DNA of 64,000 nucleotides from Rhodocollybia butyracea (GCA_015501585.1 JADNRY010000051.1:1-64000), one strand, 5' to 3'. Counted from the stretch's first letter, positions 46,164-58,904 are shown. Translations and numbers: made by a program. Notes: generated by a model not told the origin, from the sequence alone.

Positions 46164-46868
46164 ATCGAAGAAGAAAGCTTTTTGAAAGAGATATTTCGGT
46201 TGACTATGGCGATGTTGAGAATCGACGTTGAGTTTGGCGTAAGGCGCTTAACGCCGCGAAAAGATAACGATTCTCACGTCTGCCTATCTTATCCTCCAAT
46301 AAGCACCTTTAGCACTTATCTCGGAGCTTGGATCTTCTCTGGGGTACTTTGAACCAGAATATGAACAATACATGGCACAGATCTTATGGCCGTAAAAAAT
46401 GTCCCTGACTACTCCCTTCAAGTTCACGCTCTAGTTACACTCATACAGCCATACCATTAGCCATACTTTACTACGGCGCAGGCCCTGGCTTAGAAGAGGA
46501 CATTCCACATTGTACTTGCACACATTTTGCAGAATCATTTGTTGCAGTTAGGACTCGGCACCGTAACTGTATGGTCACGGTTTACGGGACCGTGATACGG
46601 TTCTACCAATCCCAAGTAACTTACTTTAACATACGAGCGGGATAAACTGGAAGTGACGAAGAAGTGGAAGAAAGGGATTGGAAGAGGTGAATTAGGAATC
46701 GTGCTTTCGTATGCTATTTTATTCTCTGGAGTAAATTATCTCGCAGCCTTCGGAGAGAGGCCACTTCTGAGACAAAGAAAAATCATATATAACAACGCGA
46801 TTCTCCGGAATACTATGTCTAACATTCGGGTGTAACTATATAAGACATACCTACCTTTACCCAAACAA
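46164..46868. other. Intergenic, no gene supported
   Basis: Nothing recognisable apart from short acggt/accgt-rich inverted words near 46560-46605. Confidence 0.35.
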
Positions 46869-48772
46869 TTACCTGTGCCCCACGATGGCGCGTGGCTGGT
46901 ACGGTTCTTCCAGATATTTCATCTCTTCTTCCGACAATGTAATATCAACAGCAGCTTGATAAGAATAACTTTTAGTCAAACAACGATTTCACAAGGTGTA
47001 TATTGTCCACTTACCGACCAATTCCGCGAGATTGTCAAGCGACGTGGTGCCGATGATAGGAGCAGAAACGCCTATGAGCAAAATCCAGTCAGCGTTGAAA
47101 AAGTCTTTTGGAGACTTGACGACTCACCATCGCGTGCCATGATCCAAGCAAGGGCGACCTGGCTCATCTTAATGTTCTTCTTCTTTGCGATTTCTTCCAC
47201 GCTGATCAAAGAGAAATAAATAGTAAGTTTGGATGCTACCGAGATAGAAAAGAACTTGATACCTACCGGTTGACTATAGTGGTAGTGGCCTCTGACTCTG
47301 CGTTGAGGTATTTTATCGCCCTGAGGACGCGGAGGGCTTTACCGATATGATATTCATGGGTTCGTTGAGCTACTCACCAGTCCGATTCACCTCGTTTGGT
47401 CTGCTGGTCTAATGGACGAGCCAAGAGGCCACGGGCCAAGGGGGACCAGGGAATGGAGCCGACACCGAATTGCTACATAGGTATCACCGGTCAATATTGA
47501 TATACTTTGCACATACACGGAATGGAATACCTTGAGGGTAGGGAACATTTCCCGTTCTTCCTCCCGATAGAGCAGGCTGTAGTGATTCTGCATGGAGATG
47601 AAGGGGGTCAACTTGTTTTGGGTTGCATAGTCTGACATGCTTGATTAGTTTGTGATAGCTAGACGTAGAGGAGAGATATACTCTGCATAGCATTGACTAG
47701 TGAAGGTCTGGTGAGATTCCGAAGTATCAAGCTCGAGAAAGGAAAATCGACGCACACTGATAAGCCCAGCAAGACGACATCCCGATGTAGCGAACGTATC
47801 CGGCCTTGACAACATCGTGAAGAGCTTCCATCTGGCAGAAAAATGGATCAGAGAACAGCGAGAATGAGATTTGGCTAGTACTTACCGTTTCTTCGATGGA
47901 TGTTTCGTTATCAAATCTGTGGCCTGAACATTCATTAGTCTGGTAAGTATGAATTACCGGTATGCTCACGAACGTACATTGAAGAAGATCGATGTATTCA
48001 AGCTGGAGACGCTCCAAACTGTGCTTTACAGAGTCGAATATGTGCTATTTAACACGTAAAAAACTGAATAATGGACTTCTTGAATCACATAAAACACGAC
48101 TCACCTTCCTGCTTAGACCCCGCTGATTAACATAGCCCATTTTATCGAGCTCCGCCTCTTTCCCTATGGTCATTGTTCCCGGAGTCTTTCCGACTGCGCC
48201 GTAGAGCTTCCGAGAGATTGAGTGAAGTGTCACATAATACGGTAGATTTGTTGACGAACCTTGGTCATCACTACGATTTCTTCTCTTGGGAACTGGTGCT
48301 GCTTGATAGCCTGTGCAGGATTTCCCTTGAATACGACACACGCAAAGTCCTTCATCTCGTTATCTTACCTTTCCCAGAATGACTTCTGATAAACCATTGG
48401 AGTACACCTATGTGGAAACCTAGTCAGAGATCTGCGTAACATATCGGATATGTTACAACATTTGCGGTATCGAACGCGTTGATTCCGGCGTCGTAGCTGC
48501 ATGGCAAAGCATAAACTAAGCAACTTGGAGGCAAGCGAAAGATATTGAGAAGGGCTCACGCAGCCTTTATGTGCTTAATCCCTTCCTCCTCACCGAGCAC
48601 CCATGGTTGCCACTCGGGCGACCCATAAGTCATCAAGCCCAAGACGATTCGCGAGATCTTGAGTCCCGAAGAACCTAATCTGACTACAAGCAAGTTTGAG
48701 TGAACACTGGCTTTTTTCGGACAGCTAATGCGATGAGAGTTTACCATAAGACATGGTGGATTTGCTGGTCAT
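46869..48772 (-). CDS. Aryl-alcohol-dehydrogenase-like aldo-keto reductase, complete copy
   Basis: This is the paralogue of the disrupted reductase at 29.0-32.5 kb, on the same strand. It starts MTSKSTMSY at 48772, with the first donor GTAAAC at 48744. Exons encode VRLGSSGLKISRIVLG, EEEGIKHIKAAYDAGINAFD, a Tyr-containing YSNGLSE segment, VYGAVGKTPGTMTIG, LERLQLEYIDLLQ, ALHDVVKAGYVRYIGMSS, the IKYLNAESEATTTIVNR exon, VEEIAKKKN and EEPYQPRAIVGHR before TAA at 46869. The family reduces aryl aldehydes with NADPH using an Asp-Tyr-Lys-His tetrad. The uninterrupted TTTIV segment gives the empty site for the Gag-only element. I see no disabling lesion, but exon borders were not all checked. Confidence 0.82.
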
Positions 48773-49635
48773 TTTGCAGGCGCGTTGTGATGTGATGGAG
48801 ATTGAGATGGAGGTGGAGATGGAGTATGGAAGTCTGGAAGTGAGCACGGATTATTTATATAACGGAAGATAACATCATGGTAAATGACCAATCGTTCCGC
48901 TCGGGCTCCTTATTCACAGGACGCTATGATATTGGATGACTTTGCTGGCCCAATTAATAGCAGTTAACTCGTTAATAATATTTTCAAATTTGATCTCAGC
49001 CAAGCCTGTTTGAGAAGTACAAATCCGCCCCTCCTTCCACAGCTATTACTAAGTCTGCGTTTTTTCCGAGCGAGTATCCACACGCGCGCCCGATTTGCCC
49101 GATCTGCCGATTCCGCGGACACCTCATTACGGAGAAGGAACGGATTGGATAGAACAATGGGGAGGCGAGACGTTCTCGCCTCCCAACTTCCTTGTTCCTT
49201 TGGACCGTACTTGCCAACGCTGAGCGCAGGAGCGCGACCCGAAGGTTGTGATCAAGAGCGGTTGTGGACACTGTGGACGGTGTAAAAGGGTGTAAAAGGT
49301 CAAAGATTTGCAATGCCGTCATGACCATCACGGGTGGACAGCCCAAGTAACGGGTCAGTGATAGGCGATGCGTATCTGCGGACGTAGTCGCACTTAGGAA
49401 AACTAGAGGCCTCAGGTATACGTATCGTGCCAAATAGGGATGCATAGTCTCTGCGAAAGCGGTCGGATATGTTGACTGCCAGAAGCCAAGGTGTGCGAAC
49501 AGAGATGATTTAATACTATATGTTCAAATATAGCTGTAAACAAATATGCCTGGGTATCATAACAGTAGCCTCGCTACTACTAACGAACGGGTGCATCTGA
49601 AAACATCCAGACACTGCGTGAGGCAAGAAATGGGG
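48773..49635. other. Intergenic, no gene supported
   Basis: The 149-residue minus-strand frame at 48996-49445 has no recognisable domain or splice context. Confidence 0.35.
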
Positions 49636-51088
49636 TTATATAGTATCCAATAAAGCCACGATACGACGTGCTTCTCGTTCCCCACTTAAAATCGCACCAG
49701 GAACGCTACCTCGACTATACAAAGAATCAGTGATACTGGAGAGAAATACTTTTCGTAATACTCACTGATCCAATTCGGTTGCCTCCCCAGAGAATCCAAG
49801 TAATCCACCCCACAACGGCCTCGCAAGTTCTGCGAAATCAAGAGGCGATCGTCCTTCGCCGACTGTTATAGGACTACTTGTTGCTCCATAGGACAATTCG
49901 TCGTCCTTCCATCGAGAAGAGATGATTTTTGTCGGCTGAGGGACGGGGTTGGGAGATCGGGTAGTAATGGCCTGAGATACGATGTCATGGATTTCAGTTG
50001 CGGGTTTCCCTGCGAGGCCGTGAGGAACTAGAATGTGTAGGCATGGTGGTGAACTTGAGATAGGGATGACAAGAATGACACCAGATTCGTGGAGGACGGT
50101 GAACGGTCCTGCCGCAGGATCCCACCATAATGAATCATACAACAATCCGAGCTTCTCGAGGACACCAACAGCGGTACGCGATATGGCAGATGTTTTACGA
50201 GCAGGAAGAGGTGGAGTAAAGAAATCGTTTGGTAGAGTCTTCAGTGCACCGAGGGGTATAGTGCTCAGTGCTGCTCTACCGGAGTACGTCTGACCATCCG
50301 AAGTCTGAATCTGGACTCCTTTCCCATCCTCGGTTTGAATAACCTTCGATACGCGTGAGTGTAGCAAAAACGAAGCGTTTCCGGTTTGTTCGGCAGCAGA
50401 TCTTAGTGATTCTGCTAGCTTCACGTATCCGCCGATGATGACCCCGTCTGAGCCAGCAAACGCCACGCCGGAAGCCCAGGCTGACCAATGGGCGGCGGTG
50501 TCTTCGAGGGGAATACCCCATCCGATTTCTAGTGATCGCGCGAGAGCTGTGGCTTTAGGTTTCTCGGAATCGGATAGGCCGGTGTATAGAGGGGATGATG
50601 GAGCGAGCAAGATGTCTGCAGCTGAAGAAGTATCAGAGGCGGAAGAATGGGAAATGATTTTGTTCATATTGGCCCTGGCTGTGTTCAAGTTGACACGAAG
50701 CTTTGTGGATAGAGCTGGGTCTAGTGGGCCATCTGCCGAGGCAAGTGTTCCTGGAGAGGCAGGCAGCAGCTTCGTTTCCTGCCAATGCCAACAAGTATCA
50801 TGTATGTAAGTTCTAGTTACGAGAGAGTTATTTTGGATTTCGACTCACCAAACCGAAAGCTTTCGCATATCCAAGAACCGGATTGCCTTCCTTATACCCA
50901 TGAATCGCCATACAACCAAGTTCAACCGGTAACCCAAACGAACTATCCGTCCATGCCCTTCCACCAATCCTGTCCCTCGCCTCGAGAACCAGCACAGATT
51001 TTCCTGCTTTGCTGAGATTATACGCAGCGGATAGGCCTGATAATCCAGCTCCAATAATGAGAACGTCAGTGTTTTTTGTCGTCGACAT
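49636..51088 (-). CDS. FAD-dependent amine oxidase (polyamine/monoamine oxidase-like)
   Basis: The product, about 440 residues, should oxidise an amine using FAD. Exon 1 (51088-50849) starts [18 protein letters not shown], the dinucleotide-binding GxGxxG fold, followed by [13 protein letters not shown] and [10 protein letters not shown] 70-bp intron (50848-50779) leads to exon 2 (50778-49766) with [22 protein letters not shown] and [12 protein letters not shown]. Exon 3 (49735-49636) ends [20 protein letters not shown], the usual C-terminal FAD contact. The last intron is only 30 nt (GTGAGT...CTCCAG). Without it a TGA stops the frame just before the conserved C-terminus. The gene is divergent from an aldo-keto reductase, with 292 bp between start codons. 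Confidence 0.88.
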
Positions 51089-51380
51089 TTTCCTTGCGGA
51101 GGCTAGAAGAAATCTGGATGCAGCCACGATGGGGAGGTAGATAGAATGAAAAGTGGGAGACAGAAATAAAAGCGGAGCGGAAGGAGTCCTCCGTCGGCTG
51201 ATCCGATTGACTCCGGGTATATTATGAATCCTCAAATTCACGCGTGACGTAATACCTGATCATGCCCCTCCTTCTCTTCCCAACGCCATCGACACGAAAG
51301 ACAACCCAGCAACGGAATACTCGCCTCGAGCTGGTCCTAAACATAACTGGCCAAAAATCTCTGCAGTTGTACTATTCATT
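51089..51380. promoter_or_regulatory. Bidirectional promoter region (inferred)
   Basis: The 292 bp between the divergent start codons of the amine oxidase and the aldo-keto reductase must hold both promoters. I see no strong TATA box on either side. Shared regulation is inference from the arrangement. Confidence 0.4.
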
Positions 51381-52894
51381 ATGCTTTCCGTCGCGTTCAC
51401 CTTCCGTAGAGGATTCTCAGCATCCTACAATCGTCTTGGACTCAAACTGCCTGCTCAAAAATGCAGTCACCATACGCAAACTGGTTTAGGCGGACTTCCA
51501 ACGCACTATACTCTTTCCTCTGGCGCGAAAATCCCTTCGGTTGCTCTGGGTGTCTGGCAAGCTTCGAAAGGCCAAGTTGGAGCTGCAGTGAAGACGGCTT
51601 TGGATGCGGGGTATAGACATATTGATGGCGCTTGGATTTATCGGAATGAAGAAGAAGTCGGTAGAGCGTTGAAGGAAAGCGGAGTCAAGAGAGAGGAGGT
51701 TTGGTTGACGAGCAAGGTTTGTTTGTGGCTTTTTCTTAGGCGAACTTGTAGTACGAAATGAAGCGTTTATACTGGTTTGGTAGCTTTGGAACACCTTTCA
51801 TGCTCCAGAAGACATCGAACCTGCACTTGATGACTCGTTGAAGAAACTGGGCACAGAGTATCTGGATCTATACATTGTCCACTGGTGCGTACACAAATCA
51901 CTTCATCGTAACGAACAATCAATACTAACAAATCACTGATACATAATTATCTCAACGACCTCAACAGGCCGCTTGCAATCCCTAAAAACGGCTCTGCAGC
52001 CAACTACGACAAGGAACTCACCGCGAACCCCTATCCGACGTGGCAGAAGCTCGAGGAAATGGTCGAAAAGGGCAAAGTCAGGAATATCGGTGTCAGCAAG
52101 TACGTACCAGGTTACCGGACCTCTTCAAACGAGAAAAGGCTAACGTTACTATAACCTCACTCTTTTGTTACAAGCTTCAATATCCGCCGCATCCAGAACC
52201 TCACTGCGAACCCACTCAAGATCCAACCCGCTGTGAACCAGGTCGAGATCAACTTTTGGTTTCCTCAGGTTGAGATGCTGGAGGTGAGCGTGTCATGTTT
52301 TGGATGTGTCCTCGCCACTCATCGACTCATTCCTCTCCTTCGTTCCCTCTTGAATTGCCTATCATCTATGTAGTTTTCCAAGAAATCAGGCATCCTGCTG
52401 GAAGCCTACTCTCCTTTGGGAAGCACCCAACGCGTGGGCGACTCGCTGAATGTTCCTGAGGCGAGTTACCCTCCTATACTTCACGTACATATGAATGTGT
52501 AACTGAATGCCATTTCCGTATCCTTAGATCAAAGCGGCTGCACAAGAACTCGGAATGACACCAGCGCAGGTGTTGATTTCGTGGCATGTCCAAAGAGGAG
52601 TGCGTATTAATGTCTTTTGTATCCGTTACAAGTACCGAGTTCTGATTGTTCCACTTTCATTTCCGCTTTCATTTTTGTTATCTTTCCTCTTCGCTCTCTA
52701 CGCGCTCTCTATCCGAATAGACCATCGTCCTACCGAAAAGCGTAACTCCCTCCCGCGTCGTGGAGAACATCCACCTGAAGCAACTTCCTAACGCGACGTT
52801 CGAGAAAATCGAAGCTGCGGCTAGAGCACATAAACCCGAGCGGGGATTGAACCCGAGTAAAGGCTGGGGGTTGGATTTTGATATATTCGAGTAA
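51381..52894 (+). CDS. Aldo-keto reductase (aldose/xylose reductase-like)
   Basis: Seven exons join in frame: 51381-51716, 51784-51884, 51968-52099, 52175-52283, 52374-52460, 52528-52599 and 52721-52894. The N-terminus (about 45 residues before [11 protein letters not shown]) is longer than usual and rich in Arg and Ser, possibly a mitochondrial presequence. Family motifs are [21 protein letters not shown] (active-site Tyr), LTSKLWNTFH (Lys), LDLYIVHWP (His), [17 protein letters not shown] and TIVLPKSV for the cofactor site. The fifth intron begins with GC (GCGAGT...TTAG), a known rare donor class. It should reduce carbonyl substrates with NADPH. It is divergent from the amine oxidase, which could supply an aldehyde, but that link is inference. 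Confidence 0.92.
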
Positions 52895-53586
52895 GAGTAA
52901 GCCCGATCTATCAACTCCTGATATGTAGGACGCACGTGTATAGTAAGAGAACTGTTCTTGTACATTTGACGGACCAGGTGGATGGTTTTCAGCGGCCTTT
53001 TCGGCTTGAGGGAAAAGACAATTGGAATTGAATAATTACGCACATGGGAAAAACCAGCCGAACTCTAACTTTTCGCAACTCAAATATGAGAAATTTTAAT
53101 TGTCTTTTCAGCTACCTGGATTTAGGAGCATTCTGTGACTTATTTGATAGTGTAGATAGATAGATAGATAGATAGATACACAGCCCAAGCGGCCATAAAT
53201 GACCGCCTGCGGTCCCGTAAAGGAAACAGCCGGTCCCTGTACCAGCGCAGGCAGCGAGCTCAACTCCCGAAGAGAAGGTAGACTGCGAGGCTGAGACAGG
53301 GATGGTAGCTAAAGTTTACCAACGTAAACTAGCTTAGTACCTGATTACACAGAAAGATATGAAATGCATTGGACCCCGAGAAGGAAGAGGAAAGGTGTTA
53401 GGGCAAAACCATGTCCTCATACAGGCGTAACCGCACTGTGGCCTTTTGGCTCTTGCAGGATCATGGACAGCTTCTCTCGTAAACCTCACCTACGGGAGTC
53501 GCAAAATCCCATGCAACTGGTGTCGAAACCAGCGCACCAACACCCGAGGGCTTTATGCAACTGAAAAGAAGTAAAGTTCTATGCAA
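52895..53586. other. Intergenic with a GATA microsatellite
   Basis: A (GATA)n run of about six units lies at 53153-53178. Nothing else is recognised. Confidence 0.6.
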
Positions 53587-55824
53587 TCAAGAGGAAATTT
53601 CGTCCGAGTCACTATCTTCCCCCTCAGAACCATAAGAAGCCCGGGCTCCGGTTAGAGAATGCAACCAAATCTGAATCGCCTCATGAATGAACTTAGCGGC
53701 AACAGGAACCGTGGTCCAAGAGAAGATAATCCGTCTGAGTAGACAGATAGCCTCACCATCAGTGAGCGGAGAAAGCGGGTGCAGCTCTGGAATAGACATT
53801 GCGGCCAATGTACGAAAATCGTTGCGAATTGGAATGAGTTCCGGAATGCCCATGCATTGTAAGAAGACATGTTCCGGAGTTTCGAAAGGGGCAGTACATC
53901 GACGACAGGAAACAAGAGGTGATGACTGACCTGCACTGAGTGAACATTTCCCCGGTGTTGCCCGAAACATGCCTGGGGCCAACGAATCGCACAGGAGGCG
54001 GGTAAGAGAATGACGGTGACAAAAATTCTTGACCAAATGTAAATAATGGCGGAGACAAAAAGAAACATGTTTAGGAGAATCATGTTCTGCAGGATCCAGA
54101 CGGCCGCGTAGAAAGCGCAGCCTGTGCATATTTTCGAGGTCGTCGTCGAGATGGTGTGCTGCCAAAGCTCTGACATTACGAATAATGGAGGCAATTGAAG
54201 AAGGGGTAAGATCCGGAAGTGCAGGGAGACGGAGATGAGATCCCGGCAAATTGGACAAAACCCAGTCAATGTCCATCAACCAACAAGAACAGCCTTGCAA
54301 ACAAAGAGCACTGTTAGCTTGTAGAGCCAGGGCAACAAGAGTATCATCGGGACGCGAGATGGCATAAGTGAGGAAATTGAGATTAAGTTCCAGGCATCGG
54401 GTCTGGAGAGGTAAGAGACCAAGCTCGGTAAAGAGAGGGGAAATAGCGGAAGTATGAGGAAGTCCGAGGATGCGGCGTAGACAACTAAGTTGCATCTTGT
54501 ACAGAGGATTGAAGGATGTTGGCTCCACATCTAATGCAACATCACAGCCACGAGTCAAATGGCAGTCGACGAGAGCAATGTAAAGATCTCGAGCGATAAG
54601 TGGAGGTATCCGTGCCCTCCCTACTAAGCGTTCGCAACCAAATACACTTCAAGCACACACAACCGCTGAATTGAGTTTCTTTCTATAGTGGTTTGCGAAG
54701 ATGTCCCGCAAGGTTGACTGAAACCAAACACCTACATACGGCCAAGTTTCCTTGACCTGAAGAGTGGAGCTAGCGAGTGTGATTACCGGCAGAGGACACG
54801 GCAGCGGGCCAAACATCATAATAACTGATTTTTTGGAATCAAGTGTGAGGAAATTATCCTCACACCAGGATTCCAGTTCACGCAAGTGACGCTGGAGTCC
54901 CTGTGAGGTACGTGAGATAATGACAATATCGTCCGCATGTTCCAGATGGGAAATAGGTACTCCACAAAGGGAGGCATCCTCCGGGTCGAGGTCAAGCTGT
55001 AGGGACGAGAGGAAGAGATTCCAGAGTGTCGGTGAAGCGGGATCTCCCATTAGCACCCCACATAGTGCCTGAAAACTGTCAGAAACTTCGCCATCCTGCA
55101 ACACAATGTAGGACATGTGTTCATAAAGATTTTTGAGCCAATCAAAGTAGCGGCCGGTCATCCGATAATCATAAAGCTTGTTCCACAGGCGATGCCGGTT
55201 TGTCGATGGGAAGGCATTAGATATATCCACGAAGGCGACATACAGAGTCTCTCCTTGGGACCTAGTCTGCTCTATTAGAGTTCGCAAAATGAAAACATTG
55301 TTGTTGGTGCGATAGTGTTCTCGGAAACCATTCTGAGAAGGTGGAATGATGCCCGCAGACTCCGCTGCATCCGAAAGCTTCATATGAATAATGAGAGTTA
55401 AGAATTTGAGAATACAACTCTCCAGGCCAATAGCGCGGTATTGGTTTGCATCAGAGAAGTCACGATTTCCGTGTTTCCAAACCGCGCTGACCAAAGTAGT
55501 TAGCCATGCCATTGGCACCTCCCTCGCATCCACACATGCATTGAGCAAATCGCATAAGATAGTGTTGTCAAGATCCAGGATCCAATCGTAGGATGCACCA
55601 TCTATTCCTGTGGCATGGGATAGCTTAGTATCAATCAGGTGAGATTTAGCACGCTTGATGTCTGATTCAGTTAGTTGCGCATTTAGGCCTGGGAAGGCAG
55701 AAGGTGTAGAGATGTCTGTGCATCGACATAAGTTGCATTCGCGTTCCAGTCTGTATATTTGTCTAAATTCAGTTAATCTTTCAATTTTGTAAAATGATAG
55801 ACTAAAATGGGAGATTTCACACAA
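53587..55824 (-). pseudogene. Non-LTR (LINE) reverse transcriptase with one internal stop
   Basis: Two frames in the same phase (55824-54649 and 54558-53587) are separated by a single TGA at 54649-54651; the intervening codons are open. Reverse transcriptase motifs are VAFVDISNAFPS (motif A, near residue 197), GVLMGDPASPTLW and EHADDIVIISRT (motif C, HADD instead of YADD, near residue 295). The C-terminal part has a CX2CX7HX4C finger (CRRCTAPFETPEHVFLQC) common in LINE polymerases. No endonuclease domain precedes the RT, which fits 5' truncation, although no poly(A) or target duplication was found. It is most likely a dead copy. Confidence 0.88.
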
Positions 55825-56189
55825 GTTATCTATTGTATCGAATACACAAAGTTCAGTAACAAATTCTATGTAGGGGAAAGATCCGCCAAAATGTCAAGAA
55901 TTGGATCGCATATCTGCCAAGCAGAATTTTTTACCCTTCTCGTGTGAAAGATAGTAAAAGTCATGTCTAGGTAGTAAAAGTGGACAATAAAGTGACAATA
56001 TCAGTGTGACTGTTGCGCTCCTTGTCGTGCCCATTCCGCCCCCGCCGCTAGACAATGGATATCCATTTTTGGAAAAGTTATTTCTATTTTCGCTTTTTTT
56101 TTCATTGTTCTAGGTACAACTACAACGTGACCTAGAATTAAGCTGGATCGTTCGTTTACTAGCTCACTGCTACCACCTCTACAAGTTGC
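55825..56189. other. Intergenic with tagtaaaagt words
   Basis: No gene is seen. The word agtaaaagt occurs at about 55955 and 55975 and recurs near 56700 and 56755, see the candidate element. Confidence 0.35.
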
Positions 56190-56792
56190 AATGAGTGCTG
56201 ATCCTTCAAAGTCAACGGCTTCACAGCAACAACCTCCGCAGAAAGAATAAAGCAGAAAAGGCGGCGCGATTCAAATCTCAGCTGTCCAAGGATGATGAAA
56301 TTTTGATGGAGCTGCGGGATGTTGAAAATCGAGCGAAAGAACTGAGAGCTGCTCAGAAAAGACTGCATATTCCAAAAGGGTCACAAAGGAATCATTGAGT
56401 AGGTCATGCACAAAAAGGGAAGTCTATTGCATCTGATCCGGCAAATGAGTCCATGCGAGATGGACACGATGAAGAGTACTATGATAGCAGCACCTCCTCG
56501 TTTACCCTACGAAGTTGACCTCATGAAGCAACTTGTTGATGAGTCATTCACTCGATTCGAGGCCAAGTACGGTAATTGGGAGAATTGGCAAAGTACTCAG
56601 AATAATTCGCACACCATCTAATTGATAGTTGTAATTATAAAATGTAGGCCAAACAATCAATGGTACCGTGTATGTACTTGTCACAGAGTTACAAGATAAC
56701 TAGTAAAAGTGGAGCGGCGGGAAGTGATCGGGATCCCGAAGCCTGCAAAGTAGTAAAAGTGACAACACACATTCACTTTTACTACTACTTGG
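55970..56792. mobile_element. Candidate small inverted-repeat element with agtaaaagtg ends
   Basis: The left side has gtagtaaaagtggac near 55971. The right side ends in cacttttactactac near 56790, preceded by two direct copies of agtaaaagtg. This gives short inverted ends around an 0.8-kb segment with a small coding-like stretch. I could not find a target duplication, so the borders and the class are uncertain. Confidence 0.3.
56190..56621 (+). pseudogene. Possible small coiled-coil protein gene, broken frame
   Basis: An ATG at 56190 (MSADPSKSTASQQQPP) opens a frame that stops after 20 codons. A neighbouring frame continues with a charged helical stretch (KAARFKSQLSKDDEILMELR, then VENRAKELRAAQKRLHI) to 56398, and another encodes LPYEVDLMKQLVDESFTRFE to 56621. 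These could be exons of one gene or a decayed frame. The family is not recognised. Confidence 0.25.
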
Positions 56793-58091
56793 GTCATCAC
56801 CCTTTTCTTGTACTTTTGATGCGCCACCCGCCACGTATCTACTCAAGTTCCTGCGTAGCATAGGATGAGCTCGTCCCGACTGCAGTGACACATGGGATGT
56901 ATGCGAATCAACATTCGCGGAAGGGCATGGCATCGTATTCAACTTGTGCTGCAACGTCATCGCTAGCTTGCCTTCTCTATCTTAGTACCGGGGGGCGTGG
57001 CCGACAAGGCGGCGGGTCACAAACCGGTCTGCTCTAAAACAACTATTAGTAGTAAACCCTTACATCATCCTTGTCAGATAACTTGAAGGAAAAAATGTAA
57101 TCAACTTGCAAGTGCTAGTATGAATACTTAAGTATTACTTGTCTAATGTAGTGTATCTCCCAACAAATCAGTGTACCAAGACAGCCATTCATTTGCCCAA
57201 TGTAGTGTCTTTTGTGCAAGTTCCGCCAGTCATTTTTCTTCCTGTCGGACTTCCTCTGGGGCATGCTTCCTAATTTTACTTGGTAGTATATCCCCAAGGA
57301 TCACCAGACCTTTAGGTTCCTCCTCCCCACACTTGATCCTTGGCAGCATGACATATGCTGCAGCTGTTGTGGTGCAACTGTCGAGATGAACTGCAGCTGA
57401 GTCTAGCGACCGGCTCTGAGCATTGTGAGCAGTGAAAACAAAAGCAGGAATTATGGGCAACTGCCTGCGTGTTGCGCTGTATATTTTCTTGACATTACGC
57501 TTTGTGAACTGGATTGTTCATCAGGAAAACCGCCCACAGAGAATATTTGGTAATTTCTGCAAAGATACCGATATTTTTAGCAAATTACTGTAATTTTGAA
57601 TATTTCCACCATTTTAGCAATTATACTAATTCCACAGTCCCCTTGGCTCTTTGCAAAACTTTCTCTAGCTTTTCACAAATTAACAACAAATTAACCACCT
57701 TTTCCCAATTCTGTGAATAAGCTTTCAAAAATTAGAGCATCATTCTCGCAAAAATCAGCATATTTAATAACCTTAGAACATATTTCAGAGTCAAAATAGT
57801 GTTGAAAGAACATTGTATTCACTAAACTACGACAATACTACAATACAACATACACTATCTATCTACTACTACCACTATAAAATACATGGGACACTGGGAG
57901 GGAACTGGTTGTGAGCATTGTTGGTACATGAGAGCAGCCACAAGCTAACAGCATACCCTATGACAAGCACGACACTGTAGCGAATGTTGTCAGTATATAG
58001 AAGCGACGAAACTAAGCATAATACATACCTGAACAGCATAAATGATTCATGAGGCTGTAGCGAGCACCATGTTTGGAAAATGTTAGATTAA

Positions 58092-58215
58092 CAAGGTAGA
58101 CGACGTAATGAGGTAGACAATGTAATGAGCTAGACAACAGAATGAGGTAGAGGATGGAATTAGGTGGGCGACGGAATGAGGTGGACAACGGAATGAGGTG
58201 GATGACAGAATGTGC
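58092..58215. repeat. Minisatellite, about seven units of 17-18 bp
   Basis: Variants of the unit ggtagacaacgtaatga occur in tandem, for example gaggtagacaatgtaat and gaggtggacaacggaat. The array lies in the interior of the 1980-bp element. Confidence 0.8.
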
Positions 58216-58904
58216 TAAACAAAAGAGCCAGTTCAGTCAGGAAACACGTGTGAAAAATAAGACAACTAACATTCACCACCAAGACACTGCTACACTATCC
58301 AAGAAAGTCGAGGACTGCATCTGAGGTAAATATGCAATATAGCAAACAGCGGGCCTACAGCTGCAGTAGAGTCATCTGGGAAGGTGTATTAGTGACATTA
58401 CTTCTGGAAGAGCATTGACATACCTGAGGAAGGATGTAAAGTATGGTGTCCAGTCAAAGCAAGCGGCACAAGTTCAAGCTACGGGAGATTAACAGCTGTT
58501 AGCAAGGAACATTGAGCGAATAAGAGAAAAACATACATGAAAAGTTGAGGCAAGGGACAAGATCCATTCCTAACCCACTGAGTACTACAACTAAGTAGCG
58601 CAAAGTCAACGTTAGGCACGACAAATTGAGCAATAAGTTTGAACGATGTTAATGAGGATCTAGCGAACAGAGTGACTTTGCTTGAGTTGATGGGGGGAAT
58701 AAAAAGAGAGAGACGTAAGAGGTTGTTCGTTTTGATACTACAGGATCACATGATCTCCCACGCACAAGCCGTGAAATTTTAAAGTGCAACTGACATGTCG
58801 ATGCCGGACTTGTCTCTGTGACTCTTTCTTCATGTTCAATGCCAAGCACTTAGCAGCCGCTGGATGCTGCTAAGTGAGCAAATTGATAGAGCTGGCCCGT
58901 GTAC

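Noticed and set aside
45762..46352. 196-residue plus-strand open frame
   Set aside because: It overlaps the minus-strand hypothetical protein frame, has no recognisable motif and no splice or promoter context.
48996..49445. 149-residue minus-strand open frame
   Set aside because: No domain, biased composition and no neighbours to support it.
53652..54269. 205-residue minus-strand open frame in a second phase
   Set aside because: It is an out-of-phase shadow of the LINE polymerase C-terminal region that carries the CX2CX7HX4C finger.
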